Shown here: positions 8,411 to 15,646 of the stretch, piece after piece
Layout of the letters: each line of letters opens with the position of its first letter
How positions within the stretch are numbered: position 1 is the first letter of the stretch
Origin: Frankiales bacterium
Lineage (GTDB): Bacteria > Actinomycetota > Actinomycetes > Mycobacteriales > SCTD01
Length of the DNA stretch: 29,409 nt
Reading direction: 5' to 3'
NCBI GenBank assembly: GCA_025464795.1
Contig: JAODNB010000069.1
Location: forward strand, 1-29,409
Position numbers and translations under genes: made by a program
Notes under the pieces: model-generated
What the model saw: the letters and a program-made list of their open reading frames with translations, nothing else
Database searches by the model: none
What the model was told of the DNA's origin: nothing

Positions 8411-9241
8411 ATGAGTACCGCTGTGCGCCTGCCGAGCCCTGCCCTTGAGGCAGACGTTCGGCGACGCAGCGAGATGCTCGTCGAGGTCGTGGAGTCCCTG
8501 CTCACCTCGGTGCTCGAGGCCAGCTCGCTGCTCCTGCTCCAGGTGAGCTCCCCGCTGCTCGTCCACGGGCCCGTCGTGGTGGAGCGGGGCTCCTCTGGTC
8601 CGGGCACGGGTGAGATGACGGTCGTCAGCAAGCCCATCCCCGCCAGCGTCCACGTGCCTGCCGGCACGGTCGTGATCGCCGGCGCGAACGACCAGGCTGT
8701 CACCGAGAGCCGCCTGCTCCCGCTCCTGCTGTCCTGCGTGATGGACGCCGAGGTGCGTCGTCAGGTGGCCGAGAGCGCGATGCGGGGAGCCCTCGAGATC
8801 GCCAACCGGGACCCCGCGACAGGCCTGGGCAACCGGCGTGCTTGGTTGCAGGCGCTGCGCGTCGAGTCCTCTCGGGCGCACCGCACCGGCCGGCCGCTCT
8901 CGGTGCTCGTGCTGGACCTCGACGGCCTGAAGGCCGTCAACGACGCGCACGGGCACGCCGCGGGTGACGAGCTGATCGTCCGCACGGCCCAGGTGCTCGC
9001 GTCCGCGCGGAGGGCGACCGACGAGGTCTGCAGGCTCGGCGGCGACGAGTTCGGCATCGTGGCCCCGGACACCGACTCCGAGCAGGCCGCCGCTCTGGCA
9101 CAAAGGGTGCGGGACACGTTCGCTCGCCAGCACGTGAAGGTCTCGCTCGGATGGGCCGTCAGCGGGCGCGAGAGCACGGTCGACCAGCTGTGGCAGAAGG
9201 CGGACGCGGCCATGTACGACGACAAGCGCTCCCGGCGCTGA
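8411..9241 (+). CDS. Diguanylate cyclase (GGDEF domain) with unknown N-terminal domain
   Basis: A 276-aa protein that would make c-di-GMP from two GTP. The C-terminal GGDEF domain (about 115-270) opens with NRDPATGLGNRRAWL, then VLDLDGLKAVNDAHGHAAGDE, then the intact active-site loop CRLGGDEFG. An RATD motif five residues before GGDEF is a complete RxxD inhibitory site, so product feedback inhibition is expected. The N-terminal 110 residues are soluble and GAF-like in length but not recognised. The ATG at 8411 lacks a good Shine-Dalgarno. The frame is open back to 8228, but that part does not look coding. Divergent from the EAL-GAF-GAF-GGDEF gene, so the two may be regulated together. Confidence 0.88.
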   Translation: MSTAVRLPSPALEADVRRRSEMLVEVVESLLTSVLEASSLLLLQVSSPLLVHGPVVVERGSSGPGTGEMTVVSKPIPASVHVPAGTVVIAGANDQAVTESRLLPLLLSCVMDAEVRRQVAESAMRGALEIANRDPATGLGNRRAWLQALRVESSRAHRTGRPLSVLVLDLDGLKAVNDAHGHAAGDELIVRTAQVLASARRATDEVCRLGGDEFGIVAPDTDSEQAAALAQRVRDTFARQHVKVSLGWAVSGRESTVDQLWQKADAAMYDDKRSRR

Positions 9242-9266
9242 GCTGCTCAGAGGAAGCGGCAGGCGG

Positions 9267-9539
9267 TCAGGCGCCAGTGGCCGGGTCGATGACGGTCCCG
9301 ATCTCGCGAACGTCGGTGCAGGGGAAGCCGCCGGCCGCCGCGTGCTCACGGACCGCCTCGGGGCTGTCAGCCACGTAGACGCAGGTGATCGCGTCGTCCG
9401 TGACATAGCTCTGGACCCACTCGGCGCGCCCGCCCATTCCGGCGAGGACCTCGTTCGACTTCTTCGAGATGGCGTGCAGCTCGTCTGCGCTGAGCTTGCC
9501 GGCGCCGGGCAGCTCGCGTTCGATGAGGTAGCGGGGCAT
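9267..9539 (-). CDS. DUF4242 family protein (SCO4226-like)
   Basis: A 90-aa protein beginning MPRYLIERELPGAGKLSADE and ending near GTVIDPATGA. This N-terminal MPRYLIER phrase and the size fit the DUF4242 family, whose Streptomyces member SCO4226 is described as a nickel-binding protein with a ferredoxin-like fold. The family role is not settled. The start at 9539 is preceded by GGAG six bases upstream, which favours it over the longer frame to 9614. Convergent with the GGDEF gene (25-bp gap) and downstream of the TetR gene on the same strand by 175 bp. Co-transcription with TetR is possible but unproven. Confidence 0.85.
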   Translation of the reverse strand: MPRYLIERELPGAGKLSADELHAISKKSNEVLAGMGGRAEWVQSYVTDDAITCVYVADSPEAVREHAAAGGFPCTDVREIGTVIDPATGA

Positions 9540-9714
9540 GGGATCTCCTAGGCCTGGAGGCCGCGGGCGCGTCCTCGACGGCGTCACTCTGGCGCTCACC
9601 CGCGACGCACGCAATGCCCTCGACCCGGCCCCTGCTGCTCCACTCCCCTGATCTCAACTCACGTGGAGGCCGGCCGGGCACCGGGCTGAGCGGGGACGGC
9701 GACGGGGTGGGGGA

Positions 9715-10332
9715 CTAGGTGAGGAGCTTGACGGCGAACCCTGCGTAGGTGTGAGCGACCTCGTCGATGGAGTGGGGAGACGCGGGGGTCCACCACTCCG
9801 CCGCCCGGATCCCCATGGCGCCGATCGCGTTGACGGCCAGCAGGGGAGTGGGCGCCACGAAGTCCCCGAGGCGGATCCCGCGCTCGATCACGTCGATGAA
9901 CAGCTGCGTGCTCTCAGCCCGGACCGCCATGACCGCTGCCATCTGCTCGGGAGACAGCGACTCCAGCTCGCGACTGGTGACCCGGGCCAGGGCCGGGAAG
10001 TCCAGGTGCACGCGGACGTGCGCCTCGACCAGGGCGCGTACCTGATCAGCGGGATCCCGACCGGAGTCGAGCAGGGCCTCCTTGAGACAGGCCAGGTGGG
10101 TGTCCTGCCCGATCGCCATGAGCTCGTGGAGGAGGTGCTGCTTCGAGGGCACATGGGCGTAGAGGGCGCCGGGCTGCTGGCCGAGGGTCGCCATGAGGTC
10201 GCGGACGGACACCGCGTGGTAGCCCCGTCGTCCGAACAGCTCGAGGGCGGACTCGAACAGGCGCAGCTTGGCACCGGACAGATCAGGGCGCGCCGGGAGC
10301 AGTCCGACCGGGGTGAGCAGCTCTTGCGTCAC
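9715..10332 (-). CDS. TetR/AcrR-family transcriptional regulator
   Basis: A 205-aa one-component repressor. The N-terminal helix-turn-helix spans about residues 22-68 (AKLRLFESALELFGRRGYHA, then VSVRDLMATLGQQPGALYAH, then VPSKQHLLHELM). The C-terminal ligand-binding domain is all-helical. The GTG at 10332 has AAGGAG five bases upstream, a very good ribosome site; the ATG-less extension to 10365 would cover the operator. A palindromic operator candidate lies just upstream (10347-10364), suggesting autoregulation. It faces the PHA operon across 155 bp and is the best local candidate to control it. The operator resembles sites of acyl-CoA-sensing FadR-type TetR proteins, which would suit a lipid-storage locus, but the ligand is unknown. 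Confidence 0.92.
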   Translation of the reverse strand: MTQELLTPVGLLPARPDLSGAKLRLFESALELFGRRGYHAVSVRDLMATLGQQPGALYAHVPSKQHLLHELMAIGQDTHLACLKEALLDSGRDPADQVRALVEAHVRVHLDFPALARVTSRELESLSPEQMAAVMAVRAESTQLFIDVIERGIRLGDFVAPTPLLAVNAIGAMGIRAAEWWTPASPHSIDEVAHTYAGFAVKLLT

Positions 10333-10346
10333 GCGGGCTCCTTCTC

Positions 10347-10364
10347 TGAATGAACGTACATACA
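10347..10364. promoter_or_regulatory. Candidate TetR operator, imperfect 18-bp palindrome
   Basis: TGAATGAACGTACATACA is symmetric at 14 of 18 positions and lies 14 bp upstream of the TetR start codon. Its left half TGAATGA equals the half-site of the Bacillus FadR (TetR) consensus TGAATGA-N4-TCATTCA, and the right half matches 5 of 7. This suggests an acyl-CoA-responsive TetR site. That the neighbouring TetR binds here is inferred from position and symmetry. Confidence 0.5.
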
Positions 10365-10412
10365 AGATCAGAGCGGCTGCGCCAGCTCACACTGTGAATT
10401 ATGCGCTGGTCA

Positions 10413-10469
10413 TTGACAGATCTGCAACACCCGCGGCATTCTTTCTCCATCGGCATGAACGATAGTTCA
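10413..10469 (+). promoter_or_regulatory. Probable promoter and second palindrome upstream of the PHA operon
   Basis: A perfect TTGACA at 10413-10418 is followed 17-18 bp later by a weak -10 candidate (GCATTC/CATTCT at 10436-10442). Downstream, TGAAC-GATA-GTTCA (10456-10469) is a perfect 5-bp inverted repeat just before the ribosome site. A third small palindrome, TCACA-C-TGTGA, lies at 10387-10397. A repressor bound at 10456-10469 would block early transcription of the solute-binding-protein/PHA operon. Which regulator binds is not known; TetR or PucR are candidates. Confidence 0.4.
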
Positions 10470-10487
10470 CTCAGGGAGAAGAACCGC

Positions 10488-12017
10488 ATGCAACGCACCC
10501 TGCTCCTGGCACTTGCCACCTCCTTCGCTGTCGCAGCGTGCGGGACGACGGTCCCGCTGGCCAACCGGTCCGTGGACCCTCAGTCGGGCGGGGGCCTCGC
10601 GAGCACCTCAGGTTCCGACCTCACGGGCACGTCCGGACCGGGAGCGACCGGGCTCGGCGCCACGGGCTCGACCGGCAGCACGTCCGGTGGGGGCAGCACG
10701 TCAGGCTCGTCCGGCACGGGTGGAATCACTGGAGGAGGGGCCACGGCGGGCGGAAGCTCCTCCGGCGGATCCTCCGGCGGGACGACAGGAGCGTCCGTTC
10801 CGGGCGGCGCCCGGGTCGTCACTCCCCTCAAGCTCGGGGTCGTCACGACGGACATCGGCGCTGCCGTAGCGGCGCTGGGCGGCAGCTCGGGAGGGAGCAG
10901 GCACAGCTCGGACGACGGCTACAAGGCGATCCTCAAGGCGATGAGCGCTGAAGGAGGTCTCGCCGGGCGCCGCATCGTCCCGACCTACTACAAGATCGAT
11001 GCCACCTCGACGAGCTACCAGACGGACGGCGACAAGGCGTGCGCGACCTTCCAGGAGGCGCACGTGGAGGTGGTGCTGAGCGAGGCCGCGTCGACCTACT
11101 ACGGCTTTGCAGCGTGCCTGGCGAAGGCCGGCATCCCGTTGATCTCCTCCAACCCGTCGGACAAGGAGGGCCTGCGCAAGGCGCCGTGGGTCTTCGGCGC
11201 TTTCAGCCCCACCTACGACAGGGGCTACGGCGCGGTGGTCGACAAGCTCGTCGCGAGCGGATACCTGACGCCGAAGAGCAAGATCGGGACAGTGCGGATC
11301 ACCTGCGCGGAGATCGAGCGGGCCTACCACAGCACCGTGCTGGCGCGCATGAAGGCAGCCCACCTCGCTACGCCGATCGAGTACACCGTGTCCTGCGCAG
11401 CGGGCTTCAACGACGCCGGCGCCTACAGCGCTGCGATGCAGAGCGCCGTCCTGAGGTTCGCCTCTGCCGGAGTGGACCGGGTCTTCATCATCGGTGACCA
11501 GGAGACGCTGCTGCTGTCCTACTTCGCCGAGCAGGCCCAGAGCCAGGGCTACCACCCCGGGTACGCGCTCAGCAGCGGGAGCCTTCCCGTCACCCTGATC
11601 GGGGCCTCGACCTTCCCGGCGCAGCAGCTGCCCCAGGTGCACGGTGTGGGATGGCACCCCCAGGGCGATGCGGACCTCGACCCGAAGACGCCCGCGGAGA
11701 GGCGCTGCGCCGCGCTGGCCACGAAGGGCGGCCTGCCGCCCAAGGACATCGTGCTGACCTACGCCGTCTACCAGGACTGCTCGAACATCTTCCTGCTCGA
11801 GGCGGCCATGAAGCGGGGCAACGGCCAGGCCACCGGACCGGTGCTCCGGGCCACGATCCCCGCGCTGGGGACGTCCTTCGCCTCGACCGGCATCCTCGGC
11901 GGCAACACCCTGTTCGGTCCGAACAGGCAGGACGGGCCGCAGCTGGCGTCCGAGTGGAGCTACGTGGGCTCCTGCAACTGCTTCCACTACCTGGGAAAGC
12001 CGAGCGTGATGAGCTGA
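10488..12017 (+). CDS. Lipoprotein solute-binding protein (type I periplasmic-binding fold, branched-chain amino acid/amide-like)
   Basis: A 509-aa extracytoplasmic lipoprotein. It has a signal peptide ending in the lipobox VAAC (Cys near residue 20), then GTTVPL, then an 80-residue Gly/Ser/Thr-rich linker, then a type I binding domain (PLKLGVVTTD, SAEGGLAGRRIVPTYY, a GIPLISSNPSD strand/loop, and VDRVFIIGDQE). It ends with an unusual Cys motif, SCNCFHYLG. GGGAG lies upstream of the ATG at 10488. No LivH/M/G/F permease or ATPase gene is nearby, so it is an orphan binding protein. It is first in an operon with hydrolase, PucR, PhaC and PhaZ genes (TGATG overlap with the hydrolase), so its ligand may feed that pathway. 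The ligand is unknown. Paralogue at 21069-22664. Confidence 0.92.
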   Translation: MQRTLLLALATSFAVAACGTTVPLANRSVDPQSGGGLASTSGSDLTGTSGPGATGLGATGSTGSTSGGGSTSGSSGTGGITGGGATAGGSSSGGSSGGTTGASVPGGARVVTPLKLGVVTTDIGAAVAALGGSSGGSRHSSDDGYKAILKAMSAEGGLAGRRIVPTYYKIDATSTSYQTDGDKACATFQEAHVEVVLSEAASTYYGFAACLAKAGIPLISSNPSDKEGLRKAPWVFGAFSPTYDRGYGAVVDKLVASGYLTPKSKIGTVRITCAEIERAYHSTVLARMKAAHLATPIEYTVSCAAGFNDAGAYSAAMQSAVLRFASAGVDRVFIIGDQETLLLSYFAEQAQSQGYHPGYALSSGSLPVTLIGASTFPAQQLPQVHGVGWHPQGDADLDPKTPAERRCAALATKGGLPPKDIVLTYAVYQDCSNIFLLEAAMKRGNGQATGPVLRATIPALGTSFASTGILGGNTLFGPNRQDGPQLASEWSYVGSCNCFHYLGKPSVMS

Positions 12018-12808
12018 TGCCCTCCACGACCAACAACGGCGTACGGATCCACTGGGACGAGCAGGGCAGCGGGACCCCGGTCCTGCTGGTCATGGGACAC
12101 GCGTTCCCCAGCGACATGTGGTGGCCGGTGATCCCAGCGCTGGCTGAGAAGCACAGGGTCATCTGGTTCGACAACCGGGGCACCGGCAGGTCGGACGCCC
12201 CCACGACGGCCACGATCAGCGACCTGGCGGGAGACGCCCGCGCGGTGCTCGACGCCGCTGGCGTGGACAAGGCGCACGTCTACGGCGTGTCCATGGGTGG
12301 CGGCATCACGCTGCAGCTCGCCTACGAGTCGCCGGAGCGGGTGACCTCGATGGTGCTGGGCTGCACGGCCCTCAAGTCCGAGACGCTGCCGGTGAAGAGC
12401 CGCCTTGCCCTGCTCCGCTACTACATCCCGTTGCGACTGCTGCGGGGCGCGATGCGCAAGAGCATGTACGGCCCCGCCTGCTCGCCCGAGGCCGCAGAGC
12501 GGGACCTCGACGTGCTCTGCGCGACCAAGGTCCGGCCGCGAGGCCTGATGGCCCAGGTGCAGGCCATGCAGAGCTACGACCTCACCGCGGACAAGGTGGC
12601 GACCCTGACCATGCCCGCGCTGATCCTGCACGGGGACGCGGACACCACCGTCGACGTCGCCCGCGGCCACGAGCTCGCGGCCGTGCTGCCGGACAACCGC
12701 CTCGTCATCTACCCCGGTGTCGGGCACAGCTTCCCCGTCGCCGTGACAGAGCAGTCCAACGCAGATGTCCTCGGCTTCTTCAGCGACGTCGACGCGCTCG
12801 TCGCCTAG
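12017..12808 (+). CDS. Alpha/beta-fold hydrolase
   Basis: A 263-aa serine hydrolase. The nucleophile elbow is YGVSMGGG (Ser92), the acid is in LHGDADTTV (Asp209) and the histidine is in GVGHSFP (His237). An HG-type oxyanion segment (LLVMGHAF) and the strand HRVIWFDNRGTGRSD are as expected for 3-oxoadipate enol-lactonase/haloperoxidase-like hydrolases. The ATG overlaps the binding-protein stop as TGATG, so translation is coupled. Within a PHA operon it could cleave an ester or lactone taken up via the binding protein, or act as an oligomer hydrolase. The substrate is not readable. Confidence 0.9.
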   Translation: MPSTTNNGVRIHWDEQGSGTPVLLVMGHAFPSDMWWPVIPALAEKHRVIWFDNRGTGRSDAPTTATISDLAGDARAVLDAAGVDKAHVYGVSMGGGITLQLAYESPERVTSMVLGCTALKSETLPVKSRLALLRYYIPLRLLRGAMRKSMYGPACSPEAAERDLDVLCATKVRPRGLMAQVQAMQSYDLTADKVATLTMPALILHGDADTTVDVARGHELAAVLPDNRLVIYPGVGHSFPVAVTEQSNADVLGFFSDVDALVA

Positions 12809-12815
12809 CCCTCTG

Positions 12816-13916
12816 ATGACGCTCCCCGCAACGTATGCCGAAGCCGCGGCCGGCATCGCTGATCCGGTCGGCACGCGACTGCTCGACCTGAGCAGCACGT
12901 GGAACGCGACGCTGCTGCTCGAGGACGAGTCGGGTCGCGTCGTCTCGCACGCGGTCTCGGGCGCCGTACCGGCCTGCGTCGTGGATGCCGTGGTCACGCG
13001 CTGCATCGCGCCGCTGGAGCGCGCCCGCGGTGCCGCCTCGTCTCTGGGGCTCATGAGCGGAGGGCCGGTGCTCGTCACCCGCCTCGCGGGCTGGCCGGGG
13101 AACGTCACGGTGCTGCCGGTGCTCCGGACAGGCCGGTTGTGGGTCCTGCACAGCGAGGACCTGCCGCTGTCGGTGTGCGCTCCGGCCGCACAGTCGCTGG
13201 TCGAGGTCGTAGAGCGGATCGGCGCCCGTGCGTCCGATGAAGCGCTGCTCGATGCGTTGCAGGGCAGAGGTTCTTGGGCAGCGAGCGCCGCTCTTTCTGG
13301 GGACGTCTGCGTCGTCGCCGTGACCTGCCTCGAGGTGCGGGTCCCCGCGGTGGAGCTGCACGCCGCCCTGCGCCAGAGCTTCCCCGCATCCACACGCGCA
13401 GCAGTGACGGCCATGCCCGGCACGGCCTACGTCGTCGTCCGCGCTACCACGCGGCAGGTGCTCGACACAGCGATCGAGGACGCCGGCGAGAGGCTCGGCA
13501 TCGATCTCGCGGCAGCCTTCGCGCCGGTGGTCGAAGGGCTCGTGGTCGCTCGGAGCGAGGCGGATCGGGCCCTGGCGGCTCGGGCCGAGGCGGGTCGTTG
13601 CCTCAGCCTCGACGACTGCCGCCCGTACACCGTCCTGCCTGCCCTGCTCGAGGCCCTGGACGCAACAGCACCGCTCGGTGCGGACCCGCTGGCAGAGCTT
13701 GACCCGACCTACGCAGTGACGTTGCTCGCATGGCTCGACGACCATGGCGACCTGCCTGCCGCTGCCGCCAGACTCGGCGTGCACCCCAACACGTTCCGCT
13801 ACCGCCTCAGCCGGGCGCGGGAGCAGGTCCGAGCCGACCTCCACGACCCGGTCGCACGCATCGACATCCACCTCCGGCTCCATCGACTCGCGCTTCCCGC
13901 GCAAGGACCCTCATGA
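12816..13916 (+). CDS. PucR/CdaR-type transcriptional regulator (C-terminal HTH_30)
   Basis: A 366-aa regulator. The last 60 residues form the PucR-type helix-turn-helix (LLAWLDDHGDLPAAAARLGV, then HPNTFRYRLSRAREQVRADL). The preceding part is a poorly conserved sensory region with a GGDEF-like CdaR core (RAAVTAMPGTAYVVVRATTR, later a FAPVVEGLVVARSEADRALA block). The ATG at 12816 follows the hydrolase stop by 7 bp with no Shine-Dalgarno. Its own TGA overlaps the PhaC start as ATGA. A regulator embedded mid-operon suggests feedback control of PHA synthesis and breakdown. PhaR-type regulators seen in other PHA loci are not visible here. Confidence 0.88.
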   Translation: MTLPATYAEAAAGIADPVGTRLLDLSSTWNATLLLEDESGRVVSHAVSGAVPACVVDAVVTRCIAPLERARGAASSLGLMSGGPVLVTRLAGWPGNVTVLPVLRTGRLWVLHSEDLPLSVCAPAAQSLVEVVERIGARASDEALLDALQGRGSWAASAALSGDVCVVAVTCLEVRVPAVELHAALRQSFPASTRAAVTAMPGTAYVVVRATTRQVLDTAIEDAGERLGIDLAAAFAPVVEGLVVARSEADRALAARAEAGRCLSLDDCRPYTVLPALLEALDATAPLGADPLAELDPTYAVTLLAWLDDHGDLPAAAARLGVHPNTFRYRLSRAREQVRADLHDPVARIDIHLRLHRLALPAQGPS

Positions 13917-15646
13917 CCCTCGCCCTGACGGCTCCCGTGAACGCCGCACCCGGAAAGACGTCCCGCCACCGGTCCGACGTCGTGGACAGCGTCTCCGGCC
14001 TGGACATGCTGCTGTCCGACGCAGCTCTCGGCCCCACCCGCCGCATGGTTCCTCCGGTCGGGGTCGCCTTGCGCACGACGAAGGCGCTGGCGCGCCAGCC
14101 GCGCACGGTTGCCCGCCGGGGCGGTGCGCTCGTCACGGAGCTCGCCAAGATCGGCCTGCGTCGCTCTGCTGTCCAGCCCGCCAAGGGCGACAAGCGCTTC
14201 GCCGAGCCGGCGTGGACAGGCAACCCACTCCTGAACGGCGTCCTGCAGGGCTACCTCGCGACCACCGAGACGGCCAAGAGCCTCGTCGCTGAGGTGGAGC
14301 TCGACTGGGCGGACCTCGAGCGCGTGAAGTTCATCGTCTCCAACTTGTGCGACGCGCTCGCGCCGAGCAACAACCCGGTGCTCAACCCCTTGACGTGGAA
14401 GGCGCTCATGGACACCGGCGGCCGCAGCGCCCTCCGCGGCGGTCGCCACCTGGTGAGCGACATGATGCACGCGCCAAGGGTCCCCTCCATGGTGTCTCCG
14501 AAGGCCTTCAAGGTCGGCAAGGACCTGGCGACCTCGCCGGGCTTCGTCGTCTTCCGGACTCCGGTGTTCGAGCTCATCCAGTACCTCCCGACGACGGAGA
14601 AGGTCCACGCCCTTCCGCTGCTCATGATCCCGCCGACGATCAACAAGTACTACGTCGCTGACCTCGCGCCCGGACGCAGCATCGTCGAGGCCCTGCTCCA
14701 CAGCGGCCAGCAGGTCTTCATGATGTCGTGGCGCAACCCGGGCGCGAACCAGGCCGACTGGGACCTCGACACCTACGGCCAGGCCGTCATCGACGCGCTC
14801 GGCGCCGTCGAGCGCATCGCCGGCACACCGAAGACCTCCGTGATGGCGTTCTGCTCCGGGGGCATCATCACCTCGATGGTCCTTGCCCACCTCGCCGCGA
14901 TCGGTCAGGGCGACCGGATCGCCACCGCGGCGTTCGCGGTGACGGTGCTGGACCAGGAGCGGGCAGGCACCACCAGCGCCCTGCTCGACCCCAGCTCCGC
15001 CCAGGAGGCGGTCAAGGCCTCGAAGAAGAAGGGCTACCTCGACGGCGCACAGCTCGCTGAGGTCTTCGCCTGGCTGCGGCCGAACGACCTGATCTGGAGC
15101 TACTGGGTCAACAACTACCTCCAGGGCAAGACGCCTGCGGCCTTCGACATCCTCGCGTGGAACGCCGACACCACCCGGATGCCGGCCGGGCTGCACAGCG
15201 ACTTCATCGAGCTGAGCATCAGCAACGCCCTCACCAAGTCAGGGACGGCGACGATGCTCGGCAGCCTGGTGAACCTGTCTGCCGTCAAGGCAGACAGCTA
15301 CGTCGTCGCCGGGATCGCCGACCACCTGTGCGCGTGGGAGTCCTGCTACCAGACCACGCAGCTGCTCGGAGGGAAGAGCCGCTTCATCCTGTCCACCAGC
15401 GGCCACATCGCCTCGTTGATCAACCCGCCCGGCAACCCCAAGGCCACCTGGCGCACGGCAGCCGAGAACCCGGCCGACGCGCACCAGTGGCTGGCCGAGT
15501 CCGAGCTGAACAAGGGCTCGTGGTGGCCCGACTTCACAGCCTGGCTCGCAGAGCGCTCCGGTGAGGACATCGACGCCCCCACGACGATCGGTGGCGAGGA
15601 AGGCCTGCTCGCGCCGGCCCCCGGCACCTACGTCTTCGACAAGTGA
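13913..15646 (+). CDS. phaC: Poly(3-hydroxyalkanoate) synthase, class I-like PhaC
   Basis: A 577-aa alpha/beta-fold polymerase that joins hydroxyacyl-CoAs into PHA. The synthase N-terminal signature RFAEPAWTGNPLL spans 95-107. The catalytic triad is Cys314 in MAFCSGG, Asp470 in VAGIADHLCAW and His498 in STSGHIASLINPP. The usual lipase-like box G-x-C-x-G begins with Ala312 instead of Gly. Other family marks are PPTINKYYVADLAPGRS, SWRNP and WNADTTRMP. The length fits class I/II. It starts inside the PucR stop (ATGA) and its stop overlaps the depolymerase start. No PhaA, PhaB, PhaJ, PhaE or phasin is in the window, so the monomer supply is encoded elsewhere. Monomer length preference is not readable; the mcl-type PhaZ next door hints at medium chains. 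Confidence 0.93.
   Translation: MTLALTAPVNAAPGKTSRHRSDVVDSVSGLDMLLSDAALGPTRRMVPPVGVALRTTKALARQPRTVARRGGALVTELAKIGLRRSAVQPAKGDKRFAEPAWTGNPLLNGVLQGYLATTETAKSLVAEVELDWADLERVKFIVSNLCDALAPSNNPVLNPLTWKALMDTGGRSALRGGRHLVSDMMHAPRVPSMVSPKAFKVGKDLATSPGFVVFRTPVFELIQYLPTTEKVHALPLLMIPPTINKYYVADLAPGRSIVEALLHSGQQVFMMSWRNPGANQADWDLDTYGQAVIDALGAVERIAGTPKTSVMAFCSGGIITSMVLAHLAAIGQGDRIATAAFAVTVLDQERAGTTSALLDPSSAQEAVKASKKKGYLDGAQLAEVFAWLRPNDLIWSYWVNNYLQGKTPAAFDILAWNADTTRMPAGLHSDFIELSISNALTKSGTATMLGSLVNLSAVKADSYVVAGIADHLCAWESCYQTTQLLGGKSRFILSTSGHIASLINPPGNPKATWRTAAENPADAHQWLAESELNKGSWWPDFTAWLAERSGEDIDAPTTIGGEEGLLAPAPGTYVFDK

Noticed and set aside
9238..9250. CTGAGC-T-GCTCAG palindrome after the GGDEF gene as a terminator
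   Set aside because: The loop is a single base, too small for an RNA hairpin; no other terminator features are present.
12780..13904. 374-codon minus-strand frame opposite the PucR gene
   Set aside because: The plus frame ends in a textbook PucR helix-turn-helix and joins its neighbours by stop-start overlap; the minus frame has neither.
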